Part shown: positions 57,022 to 64,000 of the stretch, one piece after another
How positions within the stretch are numbered: position 1 is the stretch's first letter
Layout of the letters: each line of letters starts with the position of its first letter
From: Pseudarthrobacter sp. Fe7
GTDB taxonomy: Bacteria > Actinomycetota > Actinomycetes > Actinomycetales > Micrococcaceae
Direction: 5' to 3'
NCBI GenBank assembly: GCA_024372495.1
Contig: CP099977.1
Location: forward strand, 1,550,001-1,614,000
DNA length: 64,000 nucleotides
Notes under the pieces: model-generated
Databases searched by the model: none
What the model saw: the letters and a program-made list of their open reading frames with translations, nothing else
What the model was told of the DNA's origin: nothing
Program-made: the position numbers and the translations under genes

Positions 57022-57546
57022 ATGGAAAAAAACCGACCGGGAACGGGCGCGCTGGACAGGACGTTCCGTGTCTCCCTCATCCTCAAGGGGCTGGACGGAG
57101 TCCTTGAACTCATCGGAGGGGTCCTCCTCCTGCTGGTCACGCCTGCGCAGATCAACGACCTGGTCCGGTTCCTCACCCAGCACGAACTCGCCCAGGATCC
57201 CCGGGACCTGGTGGCCAACAGCCTGCTGCACATGACCGCCAACCTGTCCGGGTCGGCGTCGTTGTTCGGCGCTGTGTACCTCCTCTTGCACGGCCTCGTG
57301 AAGATCGTCCTGGTCTGGGCTGTCCTGAGGGAGAAGCTGTGGGCCTACCCCTGGATGATCGCGTTCCTGCTCGTTTTCATCGCCTATCAGGCTTATCGGA
57401 TTTCGGTGGCCTTCTCATGGGGCATGGTTCTCCTCACGGCATTCGACATCTTCATCGTGTGGATTACCTGGCACGAGTACAGGCTTCGACGGGCACAAAA
57501 TCGTATGCCTGCAAATGATGCGGCAAGGCCCCCGTCCACCCGCTGA
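57022..57546 (+). CDS. DUF2127 membrane protein, copy 2
   Basis: A 174-aa protein closely matching copy 1 at 48944: same length, identical ALDRTFRVSLILKGLDGVLE and WGMVLLTAFDIFIVWITW segments, with differences mostly at the termini (tail RMPANDAARPPSTR). Shine-Dalgarno is GAAAGGGAAA. The two copies lie 8 kb apart in the same orientation. Function unknown. Confidence 0.8.
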   Translation: MEKNRPGTGALDRTFRVSLILKGLDGVLELIGGVLLLLVTPAQINDLVRFLTQHELAQDPRDLVANSLLHMTANLSGSASLFGAVYLLLHGLVKIVLVWAVLREKLWAYPWMIAFLLVFIAYQAYRISVAFSWGMVLLTAFDIFIVWITWHEYRLRRAQNRMPANDAARPPSTR

Positions 57547-57749
57547 GAGCGCGACTCGGGCTCCAAGACTAGCCACTCTCGGGACATGAGGGTCAAGTGC
57601 CGGCAAAATTTCCGCAGACCGTTGCCCGATGCTTGCGCTGTTTTGTATTCAGGTCTATCGTCTGGGCTAACTTTGGACTTCGCCGTTACTGGGCCGGCGG
57701 ATCGAGCAAAATGAAAAATTGCTGAATCCTAGCGCCCAGGAGTTCCTTC

Positions 57750-60413
57750 GTGAAGATCAAGCGTTCTCTGACCTGGCTAGCTCAGGCCGTTGCTGCAGTC
57801 CTCGTCCTGGCCGGATCGCTCTTGGCGTTATCCCCGGCGGCCTCAGCTGATCCCGTCTACGGTACGCAAAGCATCTCCTACTCCGGGGTCGCAAATCCGC
57901 CTACTTCGGATAAACCCCAGAGCAAGCTTTGGTGGAATGACGGCTCTTGGTGGGCGGATATGTGGACCACCGGCAGCGGCTGGCACCTTTACCGGCTCGA
58001 CCGGGGAACGCATACCTGGGTGGATACCGGAATACTCAATGATGCGCGCGGAAATACCCTGGCCGATGCGCTTTGGGATGGCACTCACTTGTATATTGCT
58101 TCCCACGTCGTTGGCGTCTCGACCAACTCCCAGCCCGTAGATTCGGTCGCCGGCCAGCCCGCTTACCTTTATCGATACAGTTACGCCGGGGGCAAGTACA
58201 CACTGGACGCGGGCTTTCCCACGGTCATAACGAATAACAGCAGTGAGTCGATGACGATCGACGAAGACAGCACCGGCGCCCTCTGGGCCACGTGGACCCA
58301 AGTCGCCGGGAACTCAACCAGTGGCTTTACCAATACCGTGTATGTGAATGATTCGTCGGCCGGGGGCACCAGTTGGGCCAGCCCGTTCGTCATCCCGGTC
58401 TCCAACCCGCACCCCGCCCCGGATGACATCTCCGCGGTCGTGGCCTTCAGCAAGAGCAAAATCGGGGTCATGTGGAGCGACCAGCTCACCGGTTCCGTCT
58501 GGTGGGCCACACACAATGACGGCACCACTCCGACGGCAACTTCCTCGTGGAACTTCCAACCAGCCATCCGTGGAAATGGGCAGGCCGATGACCATCTCAA
58601 CCTCAAGTCGCTGCAGGCTGATCCCAGCGGCCGGGTCTTCGCCGCCGTAAAGACCAGCCTTAACGACACATCCTCGGATCCCACGCTGCCCCAACATCTG
58701 CTGCTCGTCTTCAAACCGGGTACCGGGGCCTTTACCCAGTCCACGATCTCCACGATCGGCGATTGCGTGACCCGGCCTCAAATCGTGCTGGACACCCAAA
58801 ACAATCTGGTCCATGCGTTCCAGACAGCACCCCCGACGTCAGTCAGCGGCTGCGCGTACTCGGGCGTGGCCGGGAGCATATACGAGAAGACCGCGCCCAT
58901 GGACAACCCGGCTTTCGGCTCGGGCCGGGGAACCCCCATCATTCAGAGTGCCTCCTCATCAAACCTGAACGACGTGACCACCACCAAGCAGGGCGTCAAT
59001 GGCACTTCCGGCTTGGTGGTGCTCGCCAGTGACGACGTTGCCAAGACCTACTGGTTCTCGGACCGGCCCCTCGGACCGGCCAGCCCTGCCCCGGTGGCGT
59101 CGTTCACGGCTACCCCGACGTCCGGTACGGCGCCATTGAACGTTTCTTTTACTGATACCTCCACGGGGACCCCGACGTCGTGGGCGTGGGACTTCGGTGA
59201 CGGCGGGACCTCTACTGTCCAGAACCCCACGCACAGTTACGCAGCGGCCGGGACCTACACCGCCAAGCTCACCGCGACGAACAGCACGGGTTCAGGGTCG
59301 GCCACCGGAACGGTCACGGTCACTACAGCCACCACGTCCACGCCGCTTGAGCTGAATGACGCCACTGTTGGTACAGGGTTGAACCAGTTCAATTACAGCG
59401 GCTCCTGGAGCGTCAGCAACCCGGCGACGGCCTACCAATCCGACAACCATTTCGCCAACGCCACCAATGCCAGTTACCAAGTGCAGTTCAGTGGCACGCA
59501 GGCCAAAATTTTTGCCGAAAAGAGCTCGGCCCTGGGCATCGTGGGTGTGTCCATCGACGGCGGCACAGAGACCATGGTCGATCCTTACGCCCCGACACGG
59601 TCCGAGCAGAACCTGCTGTACACCAGCCCCACTCTGGTCAGCGGCACGCACACGCTCAAGGTGCGGATAACCGGAACCAAGAATCCTTCGGCGACCGGCA
59701 CCTACGCCGCCGCGGACCGGGTGGAAATCGCGGCTAACGGGGCCACCCCACCGCCGGCTCCTGCTCCGGTGGCGTCGTTCACGGCTACCCCGACGTCCGG
59801 TACGGCGCCATTGAACGTTTCTTTTACTGATACCTCCACGGGGACCCCGACGTCGTGGGCGTGGGACTTCGGTGACGGCGGGACCTCTACTGTCCAGAAC
59901 CCCACGCACAGTTACGCCGCGGCCGGGACCTACACCGCCAAGCTCACCGCGACGAACAGCACGGGTTCAGGGTCGGCCACCGGAACGGTCACGGTCACTA
60001 CAGCCACCACGTCCACGCCGCTTGAGCTGAATGACGCCACTGTTGGTACAGGGTTGAACCAGTTCAATTACAGCGGCTCCTGGAGCGTCAGCAACCCGGC
60101 GACGGCCTACCAATCCGACAACCATTTCGCCAACGCCACCAATGCCAGTTACCAAGTGCAGTTCAGTGGCACGCAGGCCAAAATTTTTGCCGAAAAGAGC
60201 TCGGCCCTGGGCATCGTGGGTGTGTCCATCGACGGCGGCACAGAGACCATGGTCGATCCTTACGCCCCGACACGGTCCGAGCAGAACCTGCTGTACACCA
60301 GCCCCACTCTGGTCAGCGGCACGCACACGCTCAAGGTGCGGATAACCGGAACCAAGAATCCTTCGGCGACCGGCACCTACGCCGCCGCGGACCGGGTGGA
60401 AATTTTTAACTAA
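57750..60413 (+). CDS. Secreted multidomain protein: beta-propeller-like region plus two PKD/CBM-like units
   Basis: An 887-aa protein starting with GTG after AGGAG. Signal peptide (TWLAQAVAAVLVLAGSLLAL, cleaved near ASA-DP). Residues 30-440 resemble a sialidase/neuraminidase-type beta-propeller with repeated Trp/Asp-box-like turns (WWNDGSWWADMWTTGSGWHL, WATWTQVAGNST). Then come two near-identical units of about 214 aa. Each has a PKD domain (VASFTATPTSGTAPLNVSFT, SWAWDFGDGGTST) and a beta-sandwich of carbohydrate-binding type (FNYSGSWSVSNPATAYQSDN). The end (VEIFN) lacks a sorting signal. Likely a secreted polysaccharide-binding or degrading protein; no catalytic site is proven. Confidence 0.8.
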   Translation: MKIKRSLTWLAQAVAAVLVLAGSLLALSPAASADPVYGTQSISYSGVANPPTSDKPQSKLWWNDGSWWADMWTTGSGWHLYRLDRGTHTWVDTGILNDARGNTLADALWDGTHLYIASHVVGVSTNSQPVDSVAGQPAYLYRYSYAGGKYTLDAGFPTVITNNSSESMTIDEDSTGALWATWTQVAGNSTSGFTNTVYVNDSSAGGTSWASPFVIPVSNPHPAPDDISAVVAFSKSKIGVMWSDQLTGSVWWATHNDGTTPTATSSWNFQPAIRGNGQADDHLNLKSLQADPSGRVFAAVKTSLNDTSSDPTLPQHLLLVFKPGTGAFTQSTISTIGDCVTRPQIVLDTQNNLVHAFQTAPPTSVSGCAYSGVAGSIYEKTAPMDNPAFGSGRGTPIIQSASSSNLNDVTTTKQGVNGTSGLVVLASDDVAKTYWFSDRPLGPASPAPVASFTATPTSGTAPLNVSFTDTSTGTPTSWAWDFGDGGTSTVQNPTHSYAAAGTYTAKLTATNSTGSGSATGTVTVTTATTSTPLELNDATVGTGLNQFNYSGSWSVSNPATAYQSDNHFANATNASYQVQFSGTQAKIFAEKSSALGIVGVSIDGGTETMVDPYAPTRSEQNLLYTSPTLVSGTHTLKVRITGTKNPSATGTYAAADRVEIAANGATPPPAPAPVASFTATPTSGTAPLNVSFTDTSTGTPTSWAWDFGDGGTSTVQNPTHSYAAAGTYTAKLTATNSTGSGSATGTVTVTTATTSTPLELNDATVGTGLNQFNYSGSWSVSNPATAYQSDNHFANATNASYQVQFSGTQAKIFAEKSSALGIVGVSIDGGTETMVDPYAPTRSEQNLLYTSPTLVSGTHTLKVRITGTKNPSATGTYAAADRVEIFN
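59090..59731 (+). repeat. Tandem intragenic repeat, unit 1 (PKD + CBM-like)
   Basis: 642 bp repeated 675 bp downstream with only one base difference noticed by eye (GCAGCGG versus GCCGCGG near 59241). The near-identity includes silent positions, so the duplication is recent or gene-converted. Confidence 0.9.
59765..60406 (+). repeat. Tandem intragenic repeat, unit 2 (PKD + CBM-like)
   Basis: Second copy of the 642-bp unit, in frame, joined to unit 1 by an 11-residue Ala/Pro linker (ANGATPPPAPA). Confidence 0.9.
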
Positions 60414-60453
60414 CGTCAGCCAATGGGGCGAGCTCAGCCCGCCACTGAGTCTG

Positions 60454-60467
60454 AGCGGCATGCCGCT
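60454..60467. terminator. Palindrome between convergent genes
   Basis: AGCGGCATGCCGCT, a perfect 14-bp palindrome, between the convergent PKD and MgtE-N genes. A short CATTGTT follows on the plus strand. Weak terminator candidate. Confidence 0.35.
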
Positions 60468-60473
60468 TCATTG

Positions 60474-61784
60474 TTAGTGCTCGTTTCGGCCTTCCGATGC
60501 GCGGTGGCTGGTTGTGTTTCGGTTGGGTTCCCGGTGTGCCCAGTCCGTGGGGATGGCGGCTTCGAGGGCGTCATCGACGGTGATGACGCCCAGGATGTGG
60601 CCGTGGTCGTCCAGGACGGGGAGCGCGAGGAGGTTGTAGTCGGCCATGGTGGTGGTGACGTCGATGATGTCGTCCCCGGTGGTTGCGCTGACGGGTTCGG
60701 GGTCAGCGGCGTCCCCGAGCTGGGCAGTGGGATCGGCCTGCAGTGCCTGGACCAGGCCGATGACTCCGGCGAGGGTTCCGTCCGGGTTGAGGCTGTAGAT
60801 GGTGGTGAGGGCTTCGGGTTGTTCGGTGGTGGCGGTGCGGACTCTCTGGAGGGCCTCGGCGATGGTGGCGGTGCCGGGGAGGGCGAGGAAGTCGGTGCCC
60901 ATGAGGCCCCCGGCGGTGGCGTCATGGTAGCCGAGCAGTGTCATGACCTTAGTCTGCTGCGCGACGGGGAGGAGTGTGAGGATTCCTGTACGTCGTTCCT
61001 GCGGGAGGTCCATCACGGCGTCGGCGGCGTCGTCGGCCCTCATGTGGGAGAGGACGTCCGCGACTTCGGCGTCAGTGCGGTCTTTGAGGATTTTTGACTG
61101 GCGGTCCTCATCGAGTTCTTCGAACACGTCGGCTTCGAGTTCGGGGTCGGTGTGGACCCGGGCGAGGAGTTCATCTTGTTCCTTGTCCGAGGAGTCCTCG
61201 ATCAGGTCCGCGATCTGGGCCGGTTTGAGTTGGGCGAACCGGGCGGAGAGGGCGCGTGTCTTGCTGGATTCTTCGTGGCCGATCAGGGGAAGGAACCGGT
61301 TCCAGTCCAGGAACGGGTGGGTGTCGTGAGCCCGGTTGAGGCTGAACCAGCGCGGTTTGTGCACGTCCAGGCCCGTTGCGCTCCATCCGGAGGCCGTGAT
61401 GTTCAGTTCAACGTCGTACGCCTTGACCATGGCGGTGTGGTCGGTATCGATCAGCCGGTGGCCCAGGACGTCTTCCTTGAGCAGGACCTCGCCCTCGCGC
61501 CGGGTGAAGGGGCGCAGGTCCAGTGTTCCTGTGCGCAGGCGGATCCCGTCCACGTCGATCCCGGAGAGGTTATCCAGCGGGGCGAAGACCCGGTTTGATC
61601 CGACGGCGATGACCAGGCCGGCCAGCCGCGGGTAGCCGCCGTCCTGTAGCCGGACGATGGCGTCGGCCAGGGTCCCGATCTGGTTGCCTTTGGTGTCCAG
61701 GACGGGGCGGCGCAGCAGGGCCGAGAGCCTGAGGGCCGGTCCTCCCGTGGGTGCGGTGGTGCCAGTAGTGCCGGGCGTGCTCAT
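60474..61784 (-). CDS. Soluble PRC-barrel / MgtE-N / CBS domain protein (no channel domain)
   Basis: A 436-aa cytosolic protein. PRC-barrel-like N-terminus (RLSALLRRPVLDTKGNQIGT) and a second such unit near residue 120. MgtE intracellular domain: FAQLKPAQIADLIEDSSDKE, VFEELDEDRQSKILKDRTDA, VLSHMRADDAADAVMDLPQE. CBS pair: GYHDATAGGLMGTDFLALPG and MADYNLLALPVLDDHGHILG. MgtE channels carry exactly this sensor before five membrane helices; here the helices are absent. It follows the Nramp-related transporter by 72 bp in the same M-box-led transcript, so it is likely its Mg2+-sensing regulatory partner. Confidence 0.85.
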   Translation of the reverse strand: MSTPGTTGTTAPTGGPALRLSALLRRPVLDTKGNQIGTLADAIVRLQDGGYPRLAGLVIAVGSNRVFAPLDNLSGIDVDGIRLRTGTLDLRPFTRREGEVLLKEDVLGHRLIDTDHTAMVKAYDVELNITASGWSATGLDVHKPRWFSLNRAHDTHPFLDWNRFLPLIGHEESSKTRALSARFAQLKPAQIADLIEDSSDKEQDELLARVHTDPELEADVFEELDEDRQSKILKDRTDAEVADVLSHMRADDAADAVMDLPQERRTGILTLLPVAQQTKVMTLLGYHDATAGGLMGTDFLALPGTATIAEALQRVRTATTEQPEALTTIYSLNPDGTLAGVIGLVQALQADPTAQLGDAADPEPVSATTGDDIIDVTTTMADYNLLALPVLDDHGHILGVITVDDALEAAIPTDWAHREPNRNTTSHRASEGRNEH

Positions 61785-61856
61785 CTTTGCCGGTGCCTTT
61801 CAGGAAAACGAGATGGGGGATAATTCCGTCGTAAGGGGAATTTACGCTGTAGCGGC

Positions 61857-63502
61857 TCAGCCGCCAAGGGCGAGCTGGACCACCCGGACGATCACCAGGA
61901 TCATGGCGATCAGCAGGTAGGTCCGCAACACGGTCAGGCCCCAACGGCGGACGGTGGAGAGTTTGGGGGCGGTCAGCAGTGCCAGGGGAGGCATGCGCCA
62001 GTCCTGTTTCCCGGTCCGGTCGATCGGTGCTAGGTTGCGGCCGGGACGGGCCCTGGCATAGAGCAGGTATCCGGCCCCGCCCACCACGCAGGCTCCGGCC
62101 CCGGTGGCCAGGATACCCACGATCACACCGGCGCCCATATCGGGGAAGAGAACCCCGGCGGTCAGGACGATGGAGAGGATCACCAGGACGGCGATGATGA
62201 GCGCGGTGAAAACGTTGGTGGCCCTGCCGTTCACCCAGGGACCCAGGACCTGCTTGTCGTTGCACAGCAGCAGCAGGAACACCGTGGCCGAGGGCAGCAG
62301 GACACCGGCGAGGACCTGGACGCCGACGGTCAGCAGCCCCAGCGGAGCCCCCGGGATCAGGACGATGACCGCCGAGATGACCAGGATCCCGGCGAACACG
62401 GCGTAGAAGCTCTTCGCATCGGAGATCTTCCGGTGCAGGGAATGCTTCAGCCCAAGCACGTCCCCCAGTGCGTACGATGTGGAGAGCCCGACGGCGGCGG
62501 CACCGATAATGGAGGCGTCAATCAACGCCACGGCGAACAGCACCCCGGCTGCCTTCCCGACATACTTTTCCAGGCCGTCGGCCACACCGCCGGCGTCGGT
62601 GAAGTTCCCGAATTCAGGTTGTCCGGCGAACGTGGCCGCGGTGAAGCCCATGATGGCGCCGGCACTGATGATCACGATGACGATCCCGAGCCACAGATCG
62701 ACTTTCTCGTACTTCATGTACCGGGGGTGATGCGTTTGTCGATGACGTAGGACTGCTGGAAGAACAACTGCCATGGGGCAATCGTCGTTCCCACGATGCC
62801 GATGATCAGCAGGGTGACCGTCGACAGCTCCGACCCCGCGGGGAGGCCGGGAATGAAGAAATCATGGGCAACCTGTCCCAGGTCCGGGTGGACCATCACG
62901 ATAACCGGCACCAGCAACAACGACCCCGCCACAAGCGTCATACACACCCGCTCGAACCGTTTGAACGACCCGGTGGACGCCGCGCCGATGATCACCACGG
63001 CGGCCACAAGCACCCCCGCGGCCTTGGGGATGCCCAGATAGTCAAGGCCCAGGCTGATGCCAATGAACTCGGTAACAATCGTCAAGGCGTTGAGGATAAA
63101 CAAATCAATCACGCTGAACGCGCCCCAGAACTTCCCGAACCGTTCCAGGATCAACCGGGCGTGCCCCACACCGGAAACCACCCCAAGGCGCAGCACCATC
63201 TCCTGGTTCACGTACAGCACCGGAACCAACAACAGCAGCGTCCACAGCAATGACGTGCCATAGTTCTGTCCCGCCTCTGTATACGTTCCGAAGGCGCCGG
63301 CATCATTGTCCCCGACCATCACGATCAGACCCGGCCCGAGAATGGCCAGCAGCGTCTTCGCGCGGACCCGCCAGCCGCTGGACGGGTTCTCCTCGTGCAA
63401 CCGGATCGTTCCGAAAGCGCCGTGAATATCGCCCACGTGGGCCGAATCCAACGCCGCCCCGCCCGGCGGGGCACTGCTACTGGTCTCATGGTGCTTGATC
63501 AT
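61857..63502 (-). CDS. Nramp-related divalent metal transporter, probably Mg2+ (one frame break)
   Basis: Composite of about 548 aa with 11-12 helices. The helix-1 site that reads DPGN in Mn/Fe Nramp proteins is G-D-N-D-A-G here (Asp65-Gly69, in LIVMVGDNDAGAFGTYTEAG). The helix-6 site that normally reads (A)MPH is IAPW (GIVGTTIAPWQLFFQQS), so the metal-binding Met is Ala. Those substitutions characterise Nramp-related Mg2+ transporters (NRMT). The break near 62735 is one C missing from a C run; corrected it reads ITPRYMKYEKVD. Upstream M-box riboswitch supports Mg2+ as the substrate. Confidence 0.87.
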
Positions 63503-63606
63503 GGTCGCCGGCTTTCTGCCCGGGCTACCGGGCGCACAGAAGTCACGGGAAAGGCGTCCGGTATAAACCGAAACCGGACACTAAGCGTGAAAAGAGAGGG
63601 GAGGGG

Positions 63607-63621
63607 AGGACCGAAGGTCCT
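63607..63621 (-). terminator. Hairpin in the Mg2+ transporter leader
   Basis: AGGACC-N3-GGTCCT, followed on the minus strand by C/T-rich sequence and TTTT 14 nt later. It lies between the riboswitch and the start codon. Confidence 0.3.
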
Positions 63622-63721
63622 GGGGGAATCAGAAAGGAATCGTGGAACGGAGGGAACAATGATGACTATCTGTCATGACAAGCTCTCACCTCCCAGGCGC
63701 TGTACTTGTGCCGCAAGGGAG

Positions 63722-63742
63722 CGCGGGGATGAAATCCCCGCG
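63722..63742 (-). terminator. Expression-platform hairpin after the M-box
   Basis: Perfect 9-bp stem CGCGGGGAT with a 3-nt loop, immediately downstream of the aptamer. It is the natural candidate for the Mg2+-controlled terminator or anti-anti-terminator. No U-run follows. Confidence 0.5.
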
Positions 63743-63744
63743 GG

Positions 63745-63905
63745 TACCCCTCCTCGTAAGACCTTTGGCACTCCACGTCGTAAACCCGAAAACCGGGAGC
63801 CAATCGGGGTATCCCCTTAGGCCGGGGAAACCTGTCCTGACCCGGGGCGTCTCTCGACGGGAAGGGTCGCTGGCATGTATCCGTGAAGGAGCCTCAGCTA
63901 ACAAA
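63745..63905 (-). promoter_or_regulatory. M-box (ykoK) magnesium riboswitch
   Basis: On the minus strand the sequence begins GTTAGCTGAGGCTCCTTCAC and GGATACATGCCAGCGACCC, the invariant opening of the ykoK/M-box class. It continues with GTCGAGAGACGCCCCGGGTC and AGGACAGG, matching the conserved core (..GUCGAGAGACGCC..GGGU..ACAGG). The closing part GTGCCAAAGGTCTTACGAGG resembles the terminal conserved CUAAA..CU-ACGA. M-boxes fold when Mg2+ is plentiful and shut off transporter expression. Start of the aptamer lies about 10 nt after the predicted transcription start; the first coding base is about 240 nt further on. Confidence 0.85.
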
Positions 63906-63922
63906 CGGCACCTTGCATAACG

Positions 63923-63951
63923 ACTATAAACCGCCTGCGCGGCACCGCCAA
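63923..63951 (-). promoter_or_regulatory. Predicted promoter of the Mg2+ transporter operon
   Basis: Minus strand TTGGCG, 17 bp, TATAGT, placing transcription start near 63916 just ahead of the M-box. Good match to the housekeeping sigma consensus. Confidence 0.65.
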
Positions 63952-64000
63952 AACAACCGGTTCCGCACTACTGCGCCACCAAAGTAACCGGCGCCGCGGT

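Noticed and set aside
1..64000. tRNA, rRNA or CRISPR arrays
   Set aside because: No cloverleaf with conserved TTC-arm, rRNA stretch or regularly spaced repeats was recognised on either strand by eye.

Overview
The window is 64 kb of high-GC DNA with Shine-Dalgarno-led genes and gene content typical of a soil actinobacterium of the Micrococcaceae (Arthrobacter / Pseudarthrobacter-like; inferred from gene content, not from a search). No rRNA, tRNA or CRISPR was recognised. About twenty genes are split by small indels. Seventeen of the breaks I could reconstruct are an extra C or G inside AGCT, and most of the others are single-base changes in homopolymers. I therefore read most broken genes as intact genes in an error-containing sequence, not as pseudogenes, and give composite coordinates.

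Layout. 0-18 kb: an exopolysaccharide locus with visibly lower GC. It holds a secreted protein (partial), a DUF4012 protein and an initiating sugar transferase on the minus strand. A plus-strand operon follows: Wzx-type flippase, five glycosyltransferases, a hexapeptide acyltransferase and a Wzy-like polymerase. An ISL3-family insertion sequence with IS remnants comes next, then a fused Wzz/BY-kinase and an acyltransferase-3. 18-26 kb: an MBL hydrolase, then a possible extracellular-matrix locus: a truncated BcsB-like secreted protein, three tiny membrane proteins, an EspI/BcsQ-like ParA ATPase, a TasA/camelysin-like protein with its SipW-type signal peptidase, a histidine-less HPt-like protein and a small secreted protein. 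Four promoters here share a direct repeat, CTTGAG-N5-CTTGAG (one copy has CTTGAC). This is the best candidate for an undescribed regulon/system.

26-37.3 kb: a sugar-acid catabolic cluster with acetamidase/formamidase, FAH-family hydrolase, 2-oxoglutarate-semialdehyde-type dehydrogenase, IclR regulator, FMN hydroxy-acid oxidase, MFS transporter, DHDPS-family lyase, 2-hydroxyacid dehydrogenase and UxaA/GarD-type dehydratase. Three intergenic regions carry the same 16-bp IclR-type operator. 37-43 kb: a GH26 protein, ECF sigma factor and anti-sigma factor, a DUF4397 protein and membrane proteins. 43-57.5 kb: glutamate decarboxylase, class II amidotransferase, a class A PBP, a two-component system, UppP, GH15, glucose dehydrogenase, PAP2, two DUF2127 paralogues and two secreted proteins sharing an unrecognised repeat module. 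57.7-60.4 kb: a secreted PKD/CBM-like protein with a recent 675-bp-period tandem duplication.

60.5-64 kb: a magnesium locus read leftward: promoter, M-box (ykoK) Mg2+ riboswitch, an Nramp-related transporter with non-canonical metal-site motifs, and a soluble PRC/MgtE-N/CBS protein lacking the MgtE channel domain. The riboswitch supports assigning Mg2+ as the substrate.
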